Part shown: piece by piece, positions 7,182-15,670 of the stretch
How the letters are laid out: the number at the start of each line of letters is the position of its first letter
How positions within the stretch are numbered: the stretch's first letter is position 1
From: Lachnospiraceae bacterium
GTDB taxonomy: Bacteria; Bacillota; Clostridia; Lachnospirales; Lachnospiraceae
Assembly (NCBI GenBank): GCA_024680675.1
Contig: JAILBX010000271.1
Location: 1 to 51,667, forward strand
Length of the DNA: 51,667 bases
Direction of reading: 5' to 3'
Translations under genes and position numbers: made by a program
Notes under the pieces: model-generated
What the model was told of the DNA's origin: nothing
Database searches by the model: none
The model's input: only the letters and a program-made list of their open reading frames with translations

Positions 7182-9917
7182 ATGGCAAGGATGAGAATAA
7201 GCGCGTTTGCAAAGGAAGTGGACAGATCCAGCAGTGAGGTGATCGACTGTCTTGAAAAACTTGGAATAATGGGAAAGAAAGCTATGTCTTCGATAGAAGA
7301 TGATGAGCAGGAGAAGGTTAAAAGCGCTTTTGCAGGCAAGGCGAAGACTCAGACATCAGAGCAGAAGGTAAAGAGGGAGGAAGAAGGTCCTGAGCAGATT
7401 AAGGACGATTCCAACAGCTCTAATGCTGCAGCCGGATCAAAGCCGGCTCAAAAGAAGAAAAAGCCTAACATAATCTTTGTCAGTAATCCCCACAACTCAC
7501 AGTCACGTCCCAGAACAGACAGGCAGGGGCAGGGAGGAAGACCCTCTTTTCAAAGAGACAACCAGAACAGAAATATGTCCACCTCAGGAAGACCCAATAC
7601 CAGTCAGCTTATAAAACCAAGTGTACCAAGATCCCAGACCCATCTTCTTTATCAGGAAGATAAGAGAGAGAAGAAGTTAAGCCAACAGCCTGTGGAAAAG
7701 CAGCAGGAGAAGGAAGTTAAGAATGAAAACATCGAAGTTATTAAAGAAGTTACTAACAGCCCAAAACTTAAAGAAAACCTACAAGACAATAAACAGGCTC
7801 AAAACAGGAATAACAATAGCAATAGGGATAGCGGCAATAATAGTCGTGATAATGGACGAGCTTATGAACATAGAAATGAGAAAAATGAAAAAGTAAACAA
7901 TAAGAATAATAGTTTTCAGTCAGGACCCTCAAGAGATCAGAAGGGGAAAAATCAGTTCTCCGGAGCGGATGCAAAGAAGGAAGGGGATTTCAAAAAGGAA
8001 GACCAGCACAGAGGGGATCAAAGACATAAGAATAACGATAAGCATAAAAAAGACCAGAGCTATATGAATGAAGACGGCTTTAAGGGCGGAAAACAGGTAA
8101 AGCTGATAAAGAGTAAGCTTGAAAAACCCGTGGAGAAAAAGCAGGAGCCTAAGGAAGAGGAAAAAATAAAGGTAATAACCATTCCGGAGCTTCTTACCAT
8201 AAAGGAGCTGGCTGATAAAATGAAGGTTCAGCCGGCAGCTATAATAAAAAAGCTCTTCCTTCAGGGCAAGGTAGTGACTGTCAATCAGGAGATATCCTAT
8301 GAGCAGGCAGAGGAAATAGCTGTAGAATACGACATTCTTTGCGAAAAAGAAGCTGTTGTGGATGTTATAGAGGAGCTCCTTAAGGAGGGAGAAGAGGATG
8401 AAAGCAGGATGATACAGCGTCCTCCGGTTATATGTGTTATGGGACATGTTGACCATGGAAAGACCTCTCTTCTTGATGCCATTAGGAAGACTCATGTGAT
8501 AGACCGTGAGGCCGGAGGAATAACCCAGCATATAGGTGCATATGTTGTGAATACAGGAGGAAGGAAAATAACCTTCTTAGATACTCCGGGTCATGAGGCC
8601 TTTACTGCCATGCGTATGAGAGGTGCAAGCTCTACGGATATTGCCATACTTGTAGTGGCAGCAGATGATGGTGTTATGCCTCAGACCGTGGAAGCAATAA
8701 ATCATGCCAAGGCTGCAGGAATAGAAATTATAGTAGCTGTAAATAAAATAGATAAACCAAGCGCAAATATTGACAGAGTAAAGCAGGAGCTGGCAGAATA
8801 TGAGCTTATTCCCGAGGACTGGGGCGGATCTACGGTTTTTGCTCCCGTATCCGCAAAGACAGGACAGGGTATTGATGAGCTTTTGGACATGATACTTTTA
8901 ACAGCAGATATTTTAGAGCTTAAAGCAGATCCCAAGAGAAAGGCAAGGGGACTTGTAATAGAGGCTGAGCTTGATAAGGGAAGAGGCCCTGTGGCTACAA
9001 TGCTTGTTCAAAAGGGTACCTTAAGGGTTGGAGATTTTATAGCCTGTGGTCCATGTCATGGAAAAGTAAGAGCAATGATAGATGATAAGGGCAGACGGGT
9101 AAAGGAGGCAGGACCTTCAACCCCCGTTGAGATATTAGGTCTCAATGATGTGCCCAATGCGGGAGAGATATTTATCTCACCTGATAATGACAAGGATGCA
9201 AAACAGTTTGCGGAGACCTTTATATCCCAGAACAGGATAAAGATGCTTGACGATACAAAGTCGAGAATGTCTCTTGACAACCTCTTTGATCAGATAAAGA
9301 CAGCTAATTTAAAGGAATTAAATCTTATAGTAAAGGCTGATGTTCAGGGATCGGTAGAGGCAGTTAAGGAAAGTCTCATGAAGCTTTCAAATGATGAGGT
9401 TTTAGTTAAGGTCATACATGGAGGAGTCGGTGCCATAAATGAGTCCGATGTGGTTCTGGCAGGGGCTTCAAATGCCATAATAATTGGATTTAACGTAAGA
9501 CCTGACACTACGGCAAAGGGTATTGCGGATACTGAGGGAGTGGATATAAGGCTCTATAATGTAATATACAAGGCCATAGAAGATGTTGAGGCTGCCATGA
9601 AGGGACTTTTAGATCCCATATTTGAGGAAAAGGTTATAGGGCATGCTGAAATAAGGCAGATCTTTAAAGCTTCGGGAATAGGAAATATAGCCGGATCCTA
9701 TGTGCTTGACGGAATGTTCCAGAGAGGAAGCAAAATAAGGATACAAAGGCAGGGAGAACAGATATACGAAGGTAATCTGGCATCCCTTAAGAGATTCAAG
9801 GATGATGTTAAAGAGGTTAAAGCCGGCTTTGAATGCGGTCTGGTATTTGACGGCTTCAATGACATACAGGAGCTTGATATCGTTGAAGCCTACATAATGG
9901 TTGAGGTTCCGAGATAA
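7182..9917 (+). CDS. infB: Translation initiation factor IF-2
   Basis: GTPase that brings fMet-tRNA to the 30S subunit and drives subunit joining; 911 residues. A first IF2_N domain is at residues 1-50 and a second at about 333-388 ([14 protein letters not shown]). Between them lies a long low-complexity linker rich in Lys, Glu, Gln, Asn and Arg, especially Asn-rich around residues 195-255. The G domain begins near residue 412: [10 protein letters not shown] (G1), GGITQHIGA (G2), DTPGHEAF (G3), NKIDKP (G4), SAK (G5). Domains II, III and the fMet-tRNA-binding C-terminal domain follow. The start has GGAGG 11 bases upstream. Its stop TAA shares a base with the rbfA start. Confidence 0.97.
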   Translation: MARMRISAFAKEVDRSSSEVIDCLEKLGIMGKKAMSSIEDDEQEKVKSAFAGKAKTQTSEQKVKREEEGPEQIKDDSNSSNAAAGSKPAQKKKKPNIIFVSNPHNSQSRPRTDRQGQGGRPSFQRDNQNRNMSTSGRPNTSQLIKPSVPRSQTHLLYQEDKREKKLSQQPVEKQQEKEVKNENIEVIKEVTNSPKLKENLQDNKQAQNRNNNSNRDSGNNSRDNGRAYEHRNEKNEKVNNKNNSFQSGPSRDQKGKNQFSGADAKKEGDFKKEDQHRGDQRHKNNDKHKKDQSYMNEDGFKGGKQVKLIKSKLEKPVEKKQEPKEEEKIKVITIPELLTIKELADKMKVQPAAIIKKLFLQGKVVTVNQEISYEQAEEIAVEYDILCEKEAVVDVIEELLKEGEEDESRMIQRPPVICVMGHVDHGKTSLLDAIRKTHVIDREAGGITQHIGAYVVNTGGRKITFLDTPGHEAFTAMRMRGASSTDIAILVVAADDGVMPQTVEAINHAKAAGIEIIVAVNKIDKPSANIDRVKQELAEYELIPEDWGGSTVFAPVSAKTGQGIDELLDMILLTADILELKADPKRKARGLVIEAELDKGRGPVATMLVQKGTLRVGDFIACGPCHGKVRAMIDDKGRRVKEAGPSTPVEILGLNDVPNAGEIFISPDNDKDAKQFAETFISQNRIKMLDDTKSRMSLDNLFDQIKTANLKELNLIVKADVQGSVEAVKESLMKLSNDEVLVKVIHGGVGAINESDVVLAGASNAIIIGFNVRPDTTAKGIADTEGVDIRLYNVIYKAIEDVEAAMKGLLDPIFEEKVIGHAEIRQIFKASGIGNIAGSYVLDGMFQRGSKIRIQRQGEQIYEGNLASLKRFKDDVKEVKAGFECGLVFDGFNDIQELDIVEAYIMVEVPR

Positions 9918-10282
9918 TGAGAAAAAACAGTATAAAGAATACAAGGATAAATTCCGAGGTAATGAGGGAATTGTCTAATATAATCAGGTCTGAGATAAAG
10001 GACCCCAGGATAGCTCCGGTCACCTGTGTTACAGATGTGGAAGTTGCGCCGGATCTTAAAACCTGTAAAGCCTATATTTCTGTCCTTGGAGGGGAAGAGG
10101 AGAGAAAGCAGACCATGGAAGGTCTGAAAAGTGCAGAAGGCTTTATCAGGCATGAACTGGCCATGGCACTTAATCTGAGAAACACACCGGAGATAAGATT
10201 CATTTCAGATACATCAACTGAATATGGAATGAAAATGTCTAAGCTGATAGATGAGGTAAATAAAAATGGAGAGTCTGATTAA
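9917..10282 (+). CDS. rbfA: Ribosome-binding factor A
   Basis: Cold-shock and 30S-maturation factor with a KH-like fold, 121 residues, normal length. Conserved features are RINSEVMRELSNIIRSEIKDPRI, VTCVTDVEVAPDLKTCKAYISV and the LRNTPEIRFISDTSTEYGMKM end. It is coupled to infB by TAATG and overlaps the next gene by 17 bases. Confidence 0.96.
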   Translation: MRKNSIKNTRINSEVMRELSNIIRSEIKDPRIAPVTCVTDVEVAPDLKTCKAYISVLGGEEERKQTMEGLKSAEGFIRHELAMALNLRNTPEIRFISDTSTEYGMKMSKLIDEVNKNGESD

Positions 10283-11234
10283 GGAAATAGGGGAAGCAAA
10301 AAATATAGGTATAATAGGACATGTGCGTCCTGATGGAGACTGCGTGGGTTCATGTCTTGGTCTTAAGGCATATCTGGATAATGCCCTTAAGGATGCAAGG
10401 GTAAGGGTATTTCTGGAAAAGCCCGGCGAGATATTCTCTTATATTAAGGGCTATGATGAGATCGACCCGGAATATCAGTGCGAGGAAGCTTTGGATCTTT
10501 GCTTTGCCCTTGATACAAGCGCAATGGAAAGACTGGGTAAGGGTCAGGATATTTTTAAAAATGCAAAAAAGACCATATGTATAGATCATCACATCTCAAA
10601 TAAGGGTCTTGCAAACCTTGATCATATAGAGGCAAATGCCAGTTCTACCTGTGAAATACTGACTTCACTCTTTGAAAAACAATATATGGACAAGGAGGTT
10701 GCAACAGCTCTCTTTACGGGTATCGTTCATGACAGCGGCGTATTTCAGTATGATTGCATGTCAAAAAGATCCTTTGAACTGGTAGGCGAGCTCTGTGAGT
10801 ATGATTTTGACAGGAGCAGGATCATAGATGAAACCTTCTATCAGAAAACCTATGTTCAGAATCAGATCCTTGGCAGAAGCCTTCTTGAAAGCATTCTTTT
10901 TATGGATGGAAAATGTATAGCTGCAGTAGTTGATAAAAAGATTATGGAATTTTACAATATCAACTATGAGGATATGAGCGGTATTGTTAACCAGCTGAGG
11001 ATAACCAAAGGGGTTGAAGTGGCTATATTTATGTATGAGCTTCACAGACATGAATATAAGGTCAGTATGCGCTCAAACGGGAAGGTTGATGTGGCAAAGA
11101 TAGCAGCCCTTTTCGGAGGGGGCGGACATGTCAGAGCTGCAGGCTGTACCCTTAACGGTACATATTATGATGTTCTAAATAACCTTTCACTTCATATAGA
11201 AGAGCAGCTTAAAAATTATAGTTCAGATGAATAA
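10266..11234 (+). CDS. nrnA: DHH-family nanoRNase / pAp phosphatase NrnA
   Basis: Bifunctional oligoribonuclease and 3'-phosphoadenosine 5'-phosphate phosphatase, 322 residues. Metal-binding motifs: HVRPDGDCVGS near the N-terminus, ALDTS near residue 80, the DHH motif in CIDHHISN near residue 105, and the DHHA1 substrate motif GGGGHVRAAGC near residue 280. In this operon position Firmicutes regularly carry nrnA. It degrades very short RNAs, including the pGpG left by cyclic-di-GMP hydrolysis in other species, which may matter given the EAL protein encoded at 23723-27979. It overlaps truB by 8 bases. Confidence 0.93.
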   Translation: MESLIKEIGEAKNIGIIGHVRPDGDCVGSCLGLKAYLDNALKDARVRVFLEKPGEIFSYIKGYDEIDPEYQCEEALDLCFALDTSAMERLGKGQDIFKNAKKTICIDHHISNKGLANLDHIEANASSTCEILTSLFEKQYMDKEVATALFTGIVHDSGVFQYDCMSKRSFELVGELCEYDFDRSRIIDETFYQKTYVQNQILGRSLLESILFMDGKCIAAVVDKKIMEFYNINYEDMSGIVNQLRITKGVEVAIFMYELHRHEYKVSMRSNGKVDVAKIAALFGGGGHVRAAGCTLNGTYYDVLNNLSLHIEEQLKNYSSDE

Positions 11235-12174
11235 TACAGATAAGAAGTCTCCCTTGAACGGGGTATTAAACGTATACAAGGAAGCTGATTATACCTCCTT
11301 TGATGTGGTAGCAAAGCTCAGGGGTATACTAAAGATAAAAAAGATAGGGCATACAGGCACTCTGGATCCCAAGGCCACAGGTGTGCTTCCTGTGTGTATA
11401 GGCAATGCCACAAAGCTGTGTGATATGCTTACGGATAAAAGCAAGGAATACAGAGCTCTTATGAGACTTGGCGTAAAGACCGATACTTTGGATGTTTTTG
11501 GCAGGGTGGAGAAGACCTGTGGTATGGACAGGATTCTGAGTCTTAAGGAGGATGAGATCATATCGGTGATCAAATCCTTTGAAGGGGACATTAAACAGAC
11601 TCCGCCAATGTACTCAGCCCTTAAGGTTAATGGAAAAAGATTATATGAGCTGGCCAGACAGGGTATTGTTACCGAAAGAAAAAAGAGAGATATCCATATT
11701 GAAAGGATCGATATTGAAGATATAAGCTTACCCTTCATAAGCTTTACCGTAGCCTGTTCCAAAGGAACCTATATAAGGAGCCTCTGTGATGATATAGGTG
11801 AAAAGTTAGGAGTTTACGGAGCTATGGAAGCCCTCGTGCGCTTAAGATCAGGGGAATTTGGGATTTCTGAAGCAAAAAGCCTTGGAGAAATTGAAAAAGT
11901 ATATGGAAAAGGGGATATCCGTGAGCTGATCATACCTGTTGACAGGATATTTGAAGGTCTTTCGGAGCTTTCAATAAAGACCTTGTCGGGAGAGGAAGGC
12001 CTTTTCTATAATAAGCTTTTAAAAAACGGGAACTCACTACCCGCCGAAGCTTTAAAAAGGCCCATGCTTGATAAGGAAAGCTTCAGAGTGTATGATAAAG
12101 AAGGTAGTTTTTCAGGCATTTATGAATACAGAAAGGATGATGACAGACTTTACCCTGTAAAGCTGTTTTTGTGA
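11227..12174 (+). CDS. truB: tRNA pseudouridine(55) synthase TruB
   Basis: Makes pseudouridine 55 in the T-loop of tRNAs; 315 residues. The catalytic Asp is D47 in HTGTLDPKATGVLPV. Further motifs are MYSALKVNGKRLYELARQG and the KGTYIRSLCDDIG block. The C-terminal part is PUA-like. It overlaps nrnA by 8 bases, and its last codons form one arm of a small hairpin that overlaps the ribF start. Confidence 0.96.
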   Translation: MNNTDKKSPLNGVLNVYKEADYTSFDVVAKLRGILKIKKIGHTGTLDPKATGVLPVCIGNATKLCDMLTDKSKEYRALMRLGVKTDTLDVFGRVEKTCGMDRILSLKEDEIISVIKSFEGDIKQTPPMYSALKVNGKRLYELARQGIVTERKKRDIHIERIDIEDISLPFISFTVACSKGTYIRSLCDDIGEKLGVYGAMEALVRLRSGEFGISEAKSLGEIEKVYGKGDIRELIIPVDRIFEGLSELSIKTLSGEEGLFYNKLLKNGNSLPAEALKRPMLDKESFRVYDKEGSFSGIYEYRKDDDRLYPVKLFL

Positions 12175-12178
12175 AACA

Positions 12179-13135
12179 GTGGATATTATTCTTAATGAAG
12201 AGGATATGAAAATAGACGACGGGATAAAGACTGTCGTTGCAATAGGGAAATTCGACGGTATCCATAAGGGTCACGAAAGGATCATCCGAAGAATGATGGA
12301 GTACAGGCAAAGAGGGTATAAGACTCTTATATTTACTTTTGATATCCAGCCCCAAAGCCTTTTAAATTCAAGGGAAAACAGAGTACTTACCACCGGGGAG
12401 GAAAAAAGATATCTATTCAGTGAATTGGGTATAGACTTTCTGGTGGAGCTTCCTTTCTGCGAAAAAACTGCGGGAATAAGTGCGGAGGATTTTTTGAAGG
12501 AGGTACTTATTAAGAGACTTAAATGCAGGGCTATAGTCTGCGGACCGGATCTCAGATTCGGAAAGGGAGGCAAAGGAAATGTAGCCATGCTGAATGAATA
12601 TTGTATGGAGGGTAAAAACTCAAAACCTGAGCTTAATGTTATTGAAAAAGTAAACTATAATGGGAGCGAAATCAGCTCTTCAAGGATAAGGGAAGCAATA
12701 ATGAGGTCGGATATAGAGGAGGCAAATGAAATGCTTTTGGCTCCTTATACCTTTTACGGAAGAGTTTCACATGGCAGGAAGTTAGGCAGAACTCTTGGGA
12801 TGCCGACTGTTAATCTTTTGCCGAGGGCTGAAAAGCTGCTTCCTAAAAGTGGAGTTTACTTTTCAAGGGTCAGACATATGGGGGTTGAATACAGATCCAT
12901 AACAAATATCGGGACAAAGCCTACTGTTGTCAAGTCAGGGGAAATGGAAGGGCCTGTAATGGGTGTGGAGACTTATCTGTATAATTTTAATAAAGAGATC
13001 TATGGAGACCGGCTTATGGTCTCTCTATACCATTTTTTGCGCCCGGAAATAAAATTTGAGTCTGTGGATAAGCTTAAGCTTCAGATGGAAGAGGATATTA
13101 AAAAGGGAGAAAAGTGGCATAAAAGTCACATTTAG
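12179..13135 (+). CDS. ribF: Bifunctional riboflavin kinase/FAD synthetase RibF
   Basis: Converts riboflavin to FMN and FMN to FAD; 318 residues. The FAD-synthetase domain is about residues 1-175, with GKFDGIHKGHERII as the nucleotidyltransferase HxGH motif and the SSSRIRE-type motif seen as ISSSRIREAI. The kinase domain is about 185-310, with GRTLGMPTVNL and the SITNIGTKPTV block. The start is GTG at 12179, four bases after the truB stop, without a good ribosome binding site; family alignment at the N-terminus supports it. A later ATG at 12206 would have its GAGG only two bases away. Confidence 0.94.
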   Translation: MDIILNEEDMKIDDGIKTVVAIGKFDGIHKGHERIIRRMMEYRQRGYKTLIFTFDIQPQSLLNSRENRVLTTGEEKRYLFSELGIDFLVELPFCEKTAGISAEDFLKEVLIKRLKCRAIVCGPDLRFGKGGKGNVAMLNEYCMEGKNSKPELNVIEKVNYNGSEISSSRIREAIMRSDIEEANEMLLAPYTFYGRVSHGRKLGRTLGMPTVNLLPRAEKLLPKSGVYFSRVRHMGVEYRSITNIGTKPTVVKSGEMEGPVMGVETYLYNFNKEIYGDRLMVSLYHFLRPEIKFESVDKLKLQMEEDIKKGEKWHKSHI

Positions 13136-13144
13136 GAGGTAATA

Positions 13145-14818
13145 ATGGTCGCTTCTATATTAATCACACTTTGCGGTGGATTGGGATTGTTTCTTTTTGG
13201 TATGAATATTATGAGTTCGGGCATAGAGAAGGCTGCCGGAGCAAAGCTCAGAAAGATACTGGAGATATTTACCACAAATAAATTCACGGGAATGCTGGTG
13301 GGAATTCTTTTTACGGGTATCATACAATCCTCCAGCGCCTGCACGGTAATGGTAGTGACTTTTGTTAACTCCGGGCTCATGAACCTTTATCAGGCCGCCG
13401 GTGTTATACTGGGTGCCAATATCGGTACTACCATTACTTCTCAGCTTGTATCCTTTAATCTTTCACAATATGCCCCCGTTTTTGTATTTTCCGGAGTTAT
13501 AATGCTTTATTTTATAAAGAAGGCCTTTGTCAATAAGGCAGGAGAGATACTGACGGGATTTGGCGTTTTGTTTATGGGACTTTCAATAATGTCTCAGGCC
13601 ATGGCAAGTGTTAAAGATATACCGGCCGTTCCTGCTTTTTTCTCCGGACTCACATCACCTGTACTGGCAATACTGATAGGAACTCTTGTGACGGCGGTGG
13701 TTCAGTCCTCCTCCGTAACAGTAAGTATAATTCTCTTAATGGCAAATCAGGGGCTTTTAGAGCTTCCCATTTCCTTATATATCATTTTAGGTTGTAATAT
13801 AGGTGCCTGTACATCAGCTCTCCTTTCTGCTTTTTCCGGAAAGAAGAATGCCAAGAGAGCGGCTCTTATTCACCTCCTTTTCAATGTTTTCGGAACCATA
13901 GTTATGTATATTGTTTTAAAGCTCGGAATGGATCAGGTTATCTATATGCTCCAAAGGGTTTCGGGAGAGAATATAGGAAGACAGGTGGCAAATGCCCACT
14001 CAATCTTCAAGATCGCTCAGGTTATCATCTTCTTCCCCTTTACCAACTTGCTTGTTAAGCTCACCTATATGCTTGTAAGAGGTGAGGATACAAAGATCGG
14101 TTACAGAGAGAACATGAAGCTTAAGTACATAGGAGGAAAGAATATCTTTTCACCTGCCACTGCTGTTATAGAGGCTACAAAGGAGCTGGAAAGAATGGCT
14201 CTTTTGGCAAGCGAGAATCTTAACAGAGCTATGAATGCCCTTATAACACTGGATGAGGAGGATATAGAGCTTGTATATGAAACAGAAAAGAATATCAACT
14301 TCCTTAATCACTCCATAACCGATTATCTGGTAAAGATCTCCCAGATAGATCTTCCGGTAGATGACGCAAGATCCATCGGCGGACTCTTTCATGTGGTCAA
14401 CGATATTGAAAGGATAGGAGATCATGCCGAGAATGTGGCAGATGCAGCCCTGGTAAGAAAGGAAAAGGGTCTTGAATTCAGCAAGCAGGCTCAGAGAGAG
14501 TTAGGGGATATGCTGGATATGGTAAATACTCTTATAAGATATTCAACAGATATGTTCGCCAATAACAATGAAGAGCATATTGAGGATATAAATAATCTGG
14601 AAGAGGCAGTAGATGAAAAGGAGAGGGAGCTGCAGCAAAAGCATGTGGAAAGACTTTCAAGGTCAGAATGCAGCGCAGAGGCCGGAATGATCTATTCAGA
14701 TGTGGTAAGCGGTTTGGAGAGAGTAGCGGATCATGCTGTTAATATTGCCTTTGCAACAATGGAAACGGAGCAGAAAAATCCATATATAAGATCTTCAAGC
14801 AGGGTAATGGAAGTTTAA
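13145..14818 (+). CDS. Na+/phosphate symporter with PhoU-like C-terminal domain
   Basis: Membrane symporter of the NptA/YjbB family, 557 residues. Two inverted Na/Pi repeats are visible, with the hallmark QSSS motifs (GIIQSSSACTV near residue 58; AVVQSSSVTVS near residue 185) and about eight to nine membrane segments up to residue 310. Residues about 340-545 are a helical PhoU-like domain with both metal-binding signatures, NDIERIGDHAENVAD and SGLERVADHAVNIA. AGGAGGTAATA precedes the ATG. It follows ribF after only 9 bases and may be co-transcribed with the translation operon. The substrate is most likely phosphate. Confidence 0.9.
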   Translation: MVASILITLCGGLGLFLFGMNIMSSGIEKAAGAKLRKILEIFTTNKFTGMLVGILFTGIIQSSSACTVMVVTFVNSGLMNLYQAAGVILGANIGTTITSQLVSFNLSQYAPVFVFSGVIMLYFIKKAFVNKAGEILTGFGVLFMGLSIMSQAMASVKDIPAVPAFFSGLTSPVLAILIGTLVTAVVQSSSVTVSIILLMANQGLLELPISLYIILGCNIGACTSALLSAFSGKKNAKRAALIHLLFNVFGTIVMYIVLKLGMDQVIYMLQRVSGENIGRQVANAHSIFKIAQVIIFFPFTNLLVKLTYMLVRGEDTKIGYRENMKLKYIGGKNIFSPATAVIEATKELERMALLASENLNRAMNALITLDEEDIELVYETEKNINFLNHSITDYLVKISQIDLPVDDARSIGGLFHVVNDIERIGDHAENVADAALVRKEKGLEFSKQAQRELGDMLDMVNTLIRYSTDMFANNNEEHIEDINNLEEAVDEKERELQQKHVERLSRSECSAEAGMIYSDVVSGLERVADHAVNIAFATMETEQKNPYIRSSSRVMEV

Positions 14819-14820
14819 GC

Positions 14821-14849
14821 TTGACTTAAAGAAAAAATTATTTTATTAT
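14821..14849 (+). promoter_or_regulatory. Sigma-A promoter of tRNA-Leu
   Basis: TTGACT (14821-14826), 17-base spacer, TATTAT (14844-14849), about 39 bases before the mature tRNA 5' end. Alternative: TATACT at 14847-14852, with too long a spacer. Confidence 0.6.
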
Positions 14850-14887
14850 ACTAAAGTCGGACTGTTTTCGACGGTTTTTGTTTATAG

Positions 14888-14971
14888 GCAGGAATGGCGG
14901 AATTGGCAGACGCGCACGGTTCAGGTCCGTGTGATAGCAATATCATGAGGGTTCAAGTCCCTTTTCCTGCA
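14888..14971 (+). tRNA. tRNA-Leu (anticodon CAG)
   Basis: 84-base class II tRNA. Acceptor stem GCAGGAA (14888-14894) pairs with TTCCTGC (14964-14970), discriminator A at 14971. The anticodon stem CACGG/CCGTG frames the loop TTCAGGT, anticodon CAG at 14922-14924, which reads the Leu codon CUG. The long variable arm contains TGATAGCAATATCA. The T-loop is TTCAAGT. The CCA end is not encoded (ATT follows). It has its own promoter upstream and a terminator-like hairpin 15 bases downstream. Confidence 0.97.
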
Positions 14972-14986
14972 TTATAAATAAAATTG

Positions 14987-15015
14987 AGGGTGGATCTTGT
15001 GTCTGCCCTATTTTT
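14987..15015 (+). terminator. Terminator after tRNA-Leu
   Basis: Stem AGGGTGGA (14987-14994) with TCTGCCCT (15002-15009), 8 pairs including two G-U, loop of 7, followed by ATTTTT. Confidence 0.75.
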
Positions 15016-15086
15016 ATTGACTTTTTAAAATGCCGGTGGGAAAATATATCTGTAATCGGAAGGAAAATAAGGAGAGGTACACTGTT

Positions 15087-15458
15087 ATGAAGATATTGGT
15101 TGTTGATGATTCCAAGGTAAATTTAATGATAGCAACTGTTTCCATGAAAAGCATTAATGCAGTGATCGAGACAGCCATGTCAGGGGATGAATGTATTGAA
15201 ATGTGCAAAACTGTTAAATATGACATAATACTCCTTGATCAGATGATGCCCGGCAAGGATGGGGTTTTGACCTTTAAGGAGCTTAAAGAGGATAAAGAAG
15301 GGCTGAATTATACTACTCCGGTTATAATGGTTACTGCCAGTGACGACGTTACAGAAGAGGATTTCATTAAAGAAGGGATGAACGGGTATTTAAAAAAGCC
15401 TTTTAAGGCTGATGAAATAAAGCATATTATAGAGAAAAACTGCAGGGAGGATGACTGA
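15087..15458 (+). CDS. Single-domain response regulator (CheY-like)
   Basis: A lone receiver domain of 123 residues with no output domain. All phosphorylation residues are present: acidic pair D7-D8, phospho-acceptor D51 in LLDQMMPGKDG, T83 in MVTAS and K104 in KKPF. The start at 15087 is preceded by AAGGAGAGG; an upstream in-frame ATG at 15030 would add 19 residues unlike any receiver domain. It shares one base with the stop of the next gene (TGATG), so it is translated together with a small membrane protein. No histidine kinase is in the window. It could act by protein-protein contact, like CheY or Spo0F. Confidence 0.9.
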   Translation: MKILVVDDSKVNLMIATVSMKSINAVIETAMSGDECIEMCKTVKYDIILLDQMMPGKDGVLTFKELKEDKEGLNYTTPVIMVTASDDVTEEDFIKEGMNGYLKKPFKADEIKHIIEKNCREDD

Positions 15459-15670
15459 TGAAAAGGCTGTTTGCTTTGATAGGAGCTGTAATTCTTGCAG
15501 GGATGTATATTTCAACTCTCTGTTTTGCTCTTATGAAGTCACCGGAATTTTTTGGATTTTTAAAGGCTTCAATAGCTGCCACCATAATAGTTCCGGTGCT
15601 TATTTACGGATATATATTGATCTACAGAGTTTTAAAGGAAAAGAGAAATAAGGATAATGAAGATAATTAA
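15458..15670 (+). CDS. Small two-helix membrane protein, unknown function
   Basis: 70 residues, not recognised. Two hydrophobic segments (about 4-25 and 36-58) are joined by a short loop, followed by a Lys/Arg/Asn/Glu tail that would lie in the cytoplasm by the positive-inside rule. AGGGAGG lies 10 bases before the ATG. It is coupled to the response regulator by TGATG and overlaps the next gene by 14 bases, so the three are one operon. This context makes a real gene likely. Its role may be to hold or sense something at the membrane for its neighbours, which is inference. Confidence 0.7.
   Translation: MKRLFALIGAVILAGMYISTLCFALMKSPEFFGFLKASIAATIIVPVLIYGYILIYRVLKEKRNKDNEDN

Noticed and set aside
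7929-8531. Long minus-strand open frame of 200 codons inside infB
   Set aside because: It lies wholly antisense to well-conserved IF-2 sequence, lacks a ribosome binding site, and its Leu/Phe/Tyr-rich composition is what the complement of Lys/Glu-rich coding gives.
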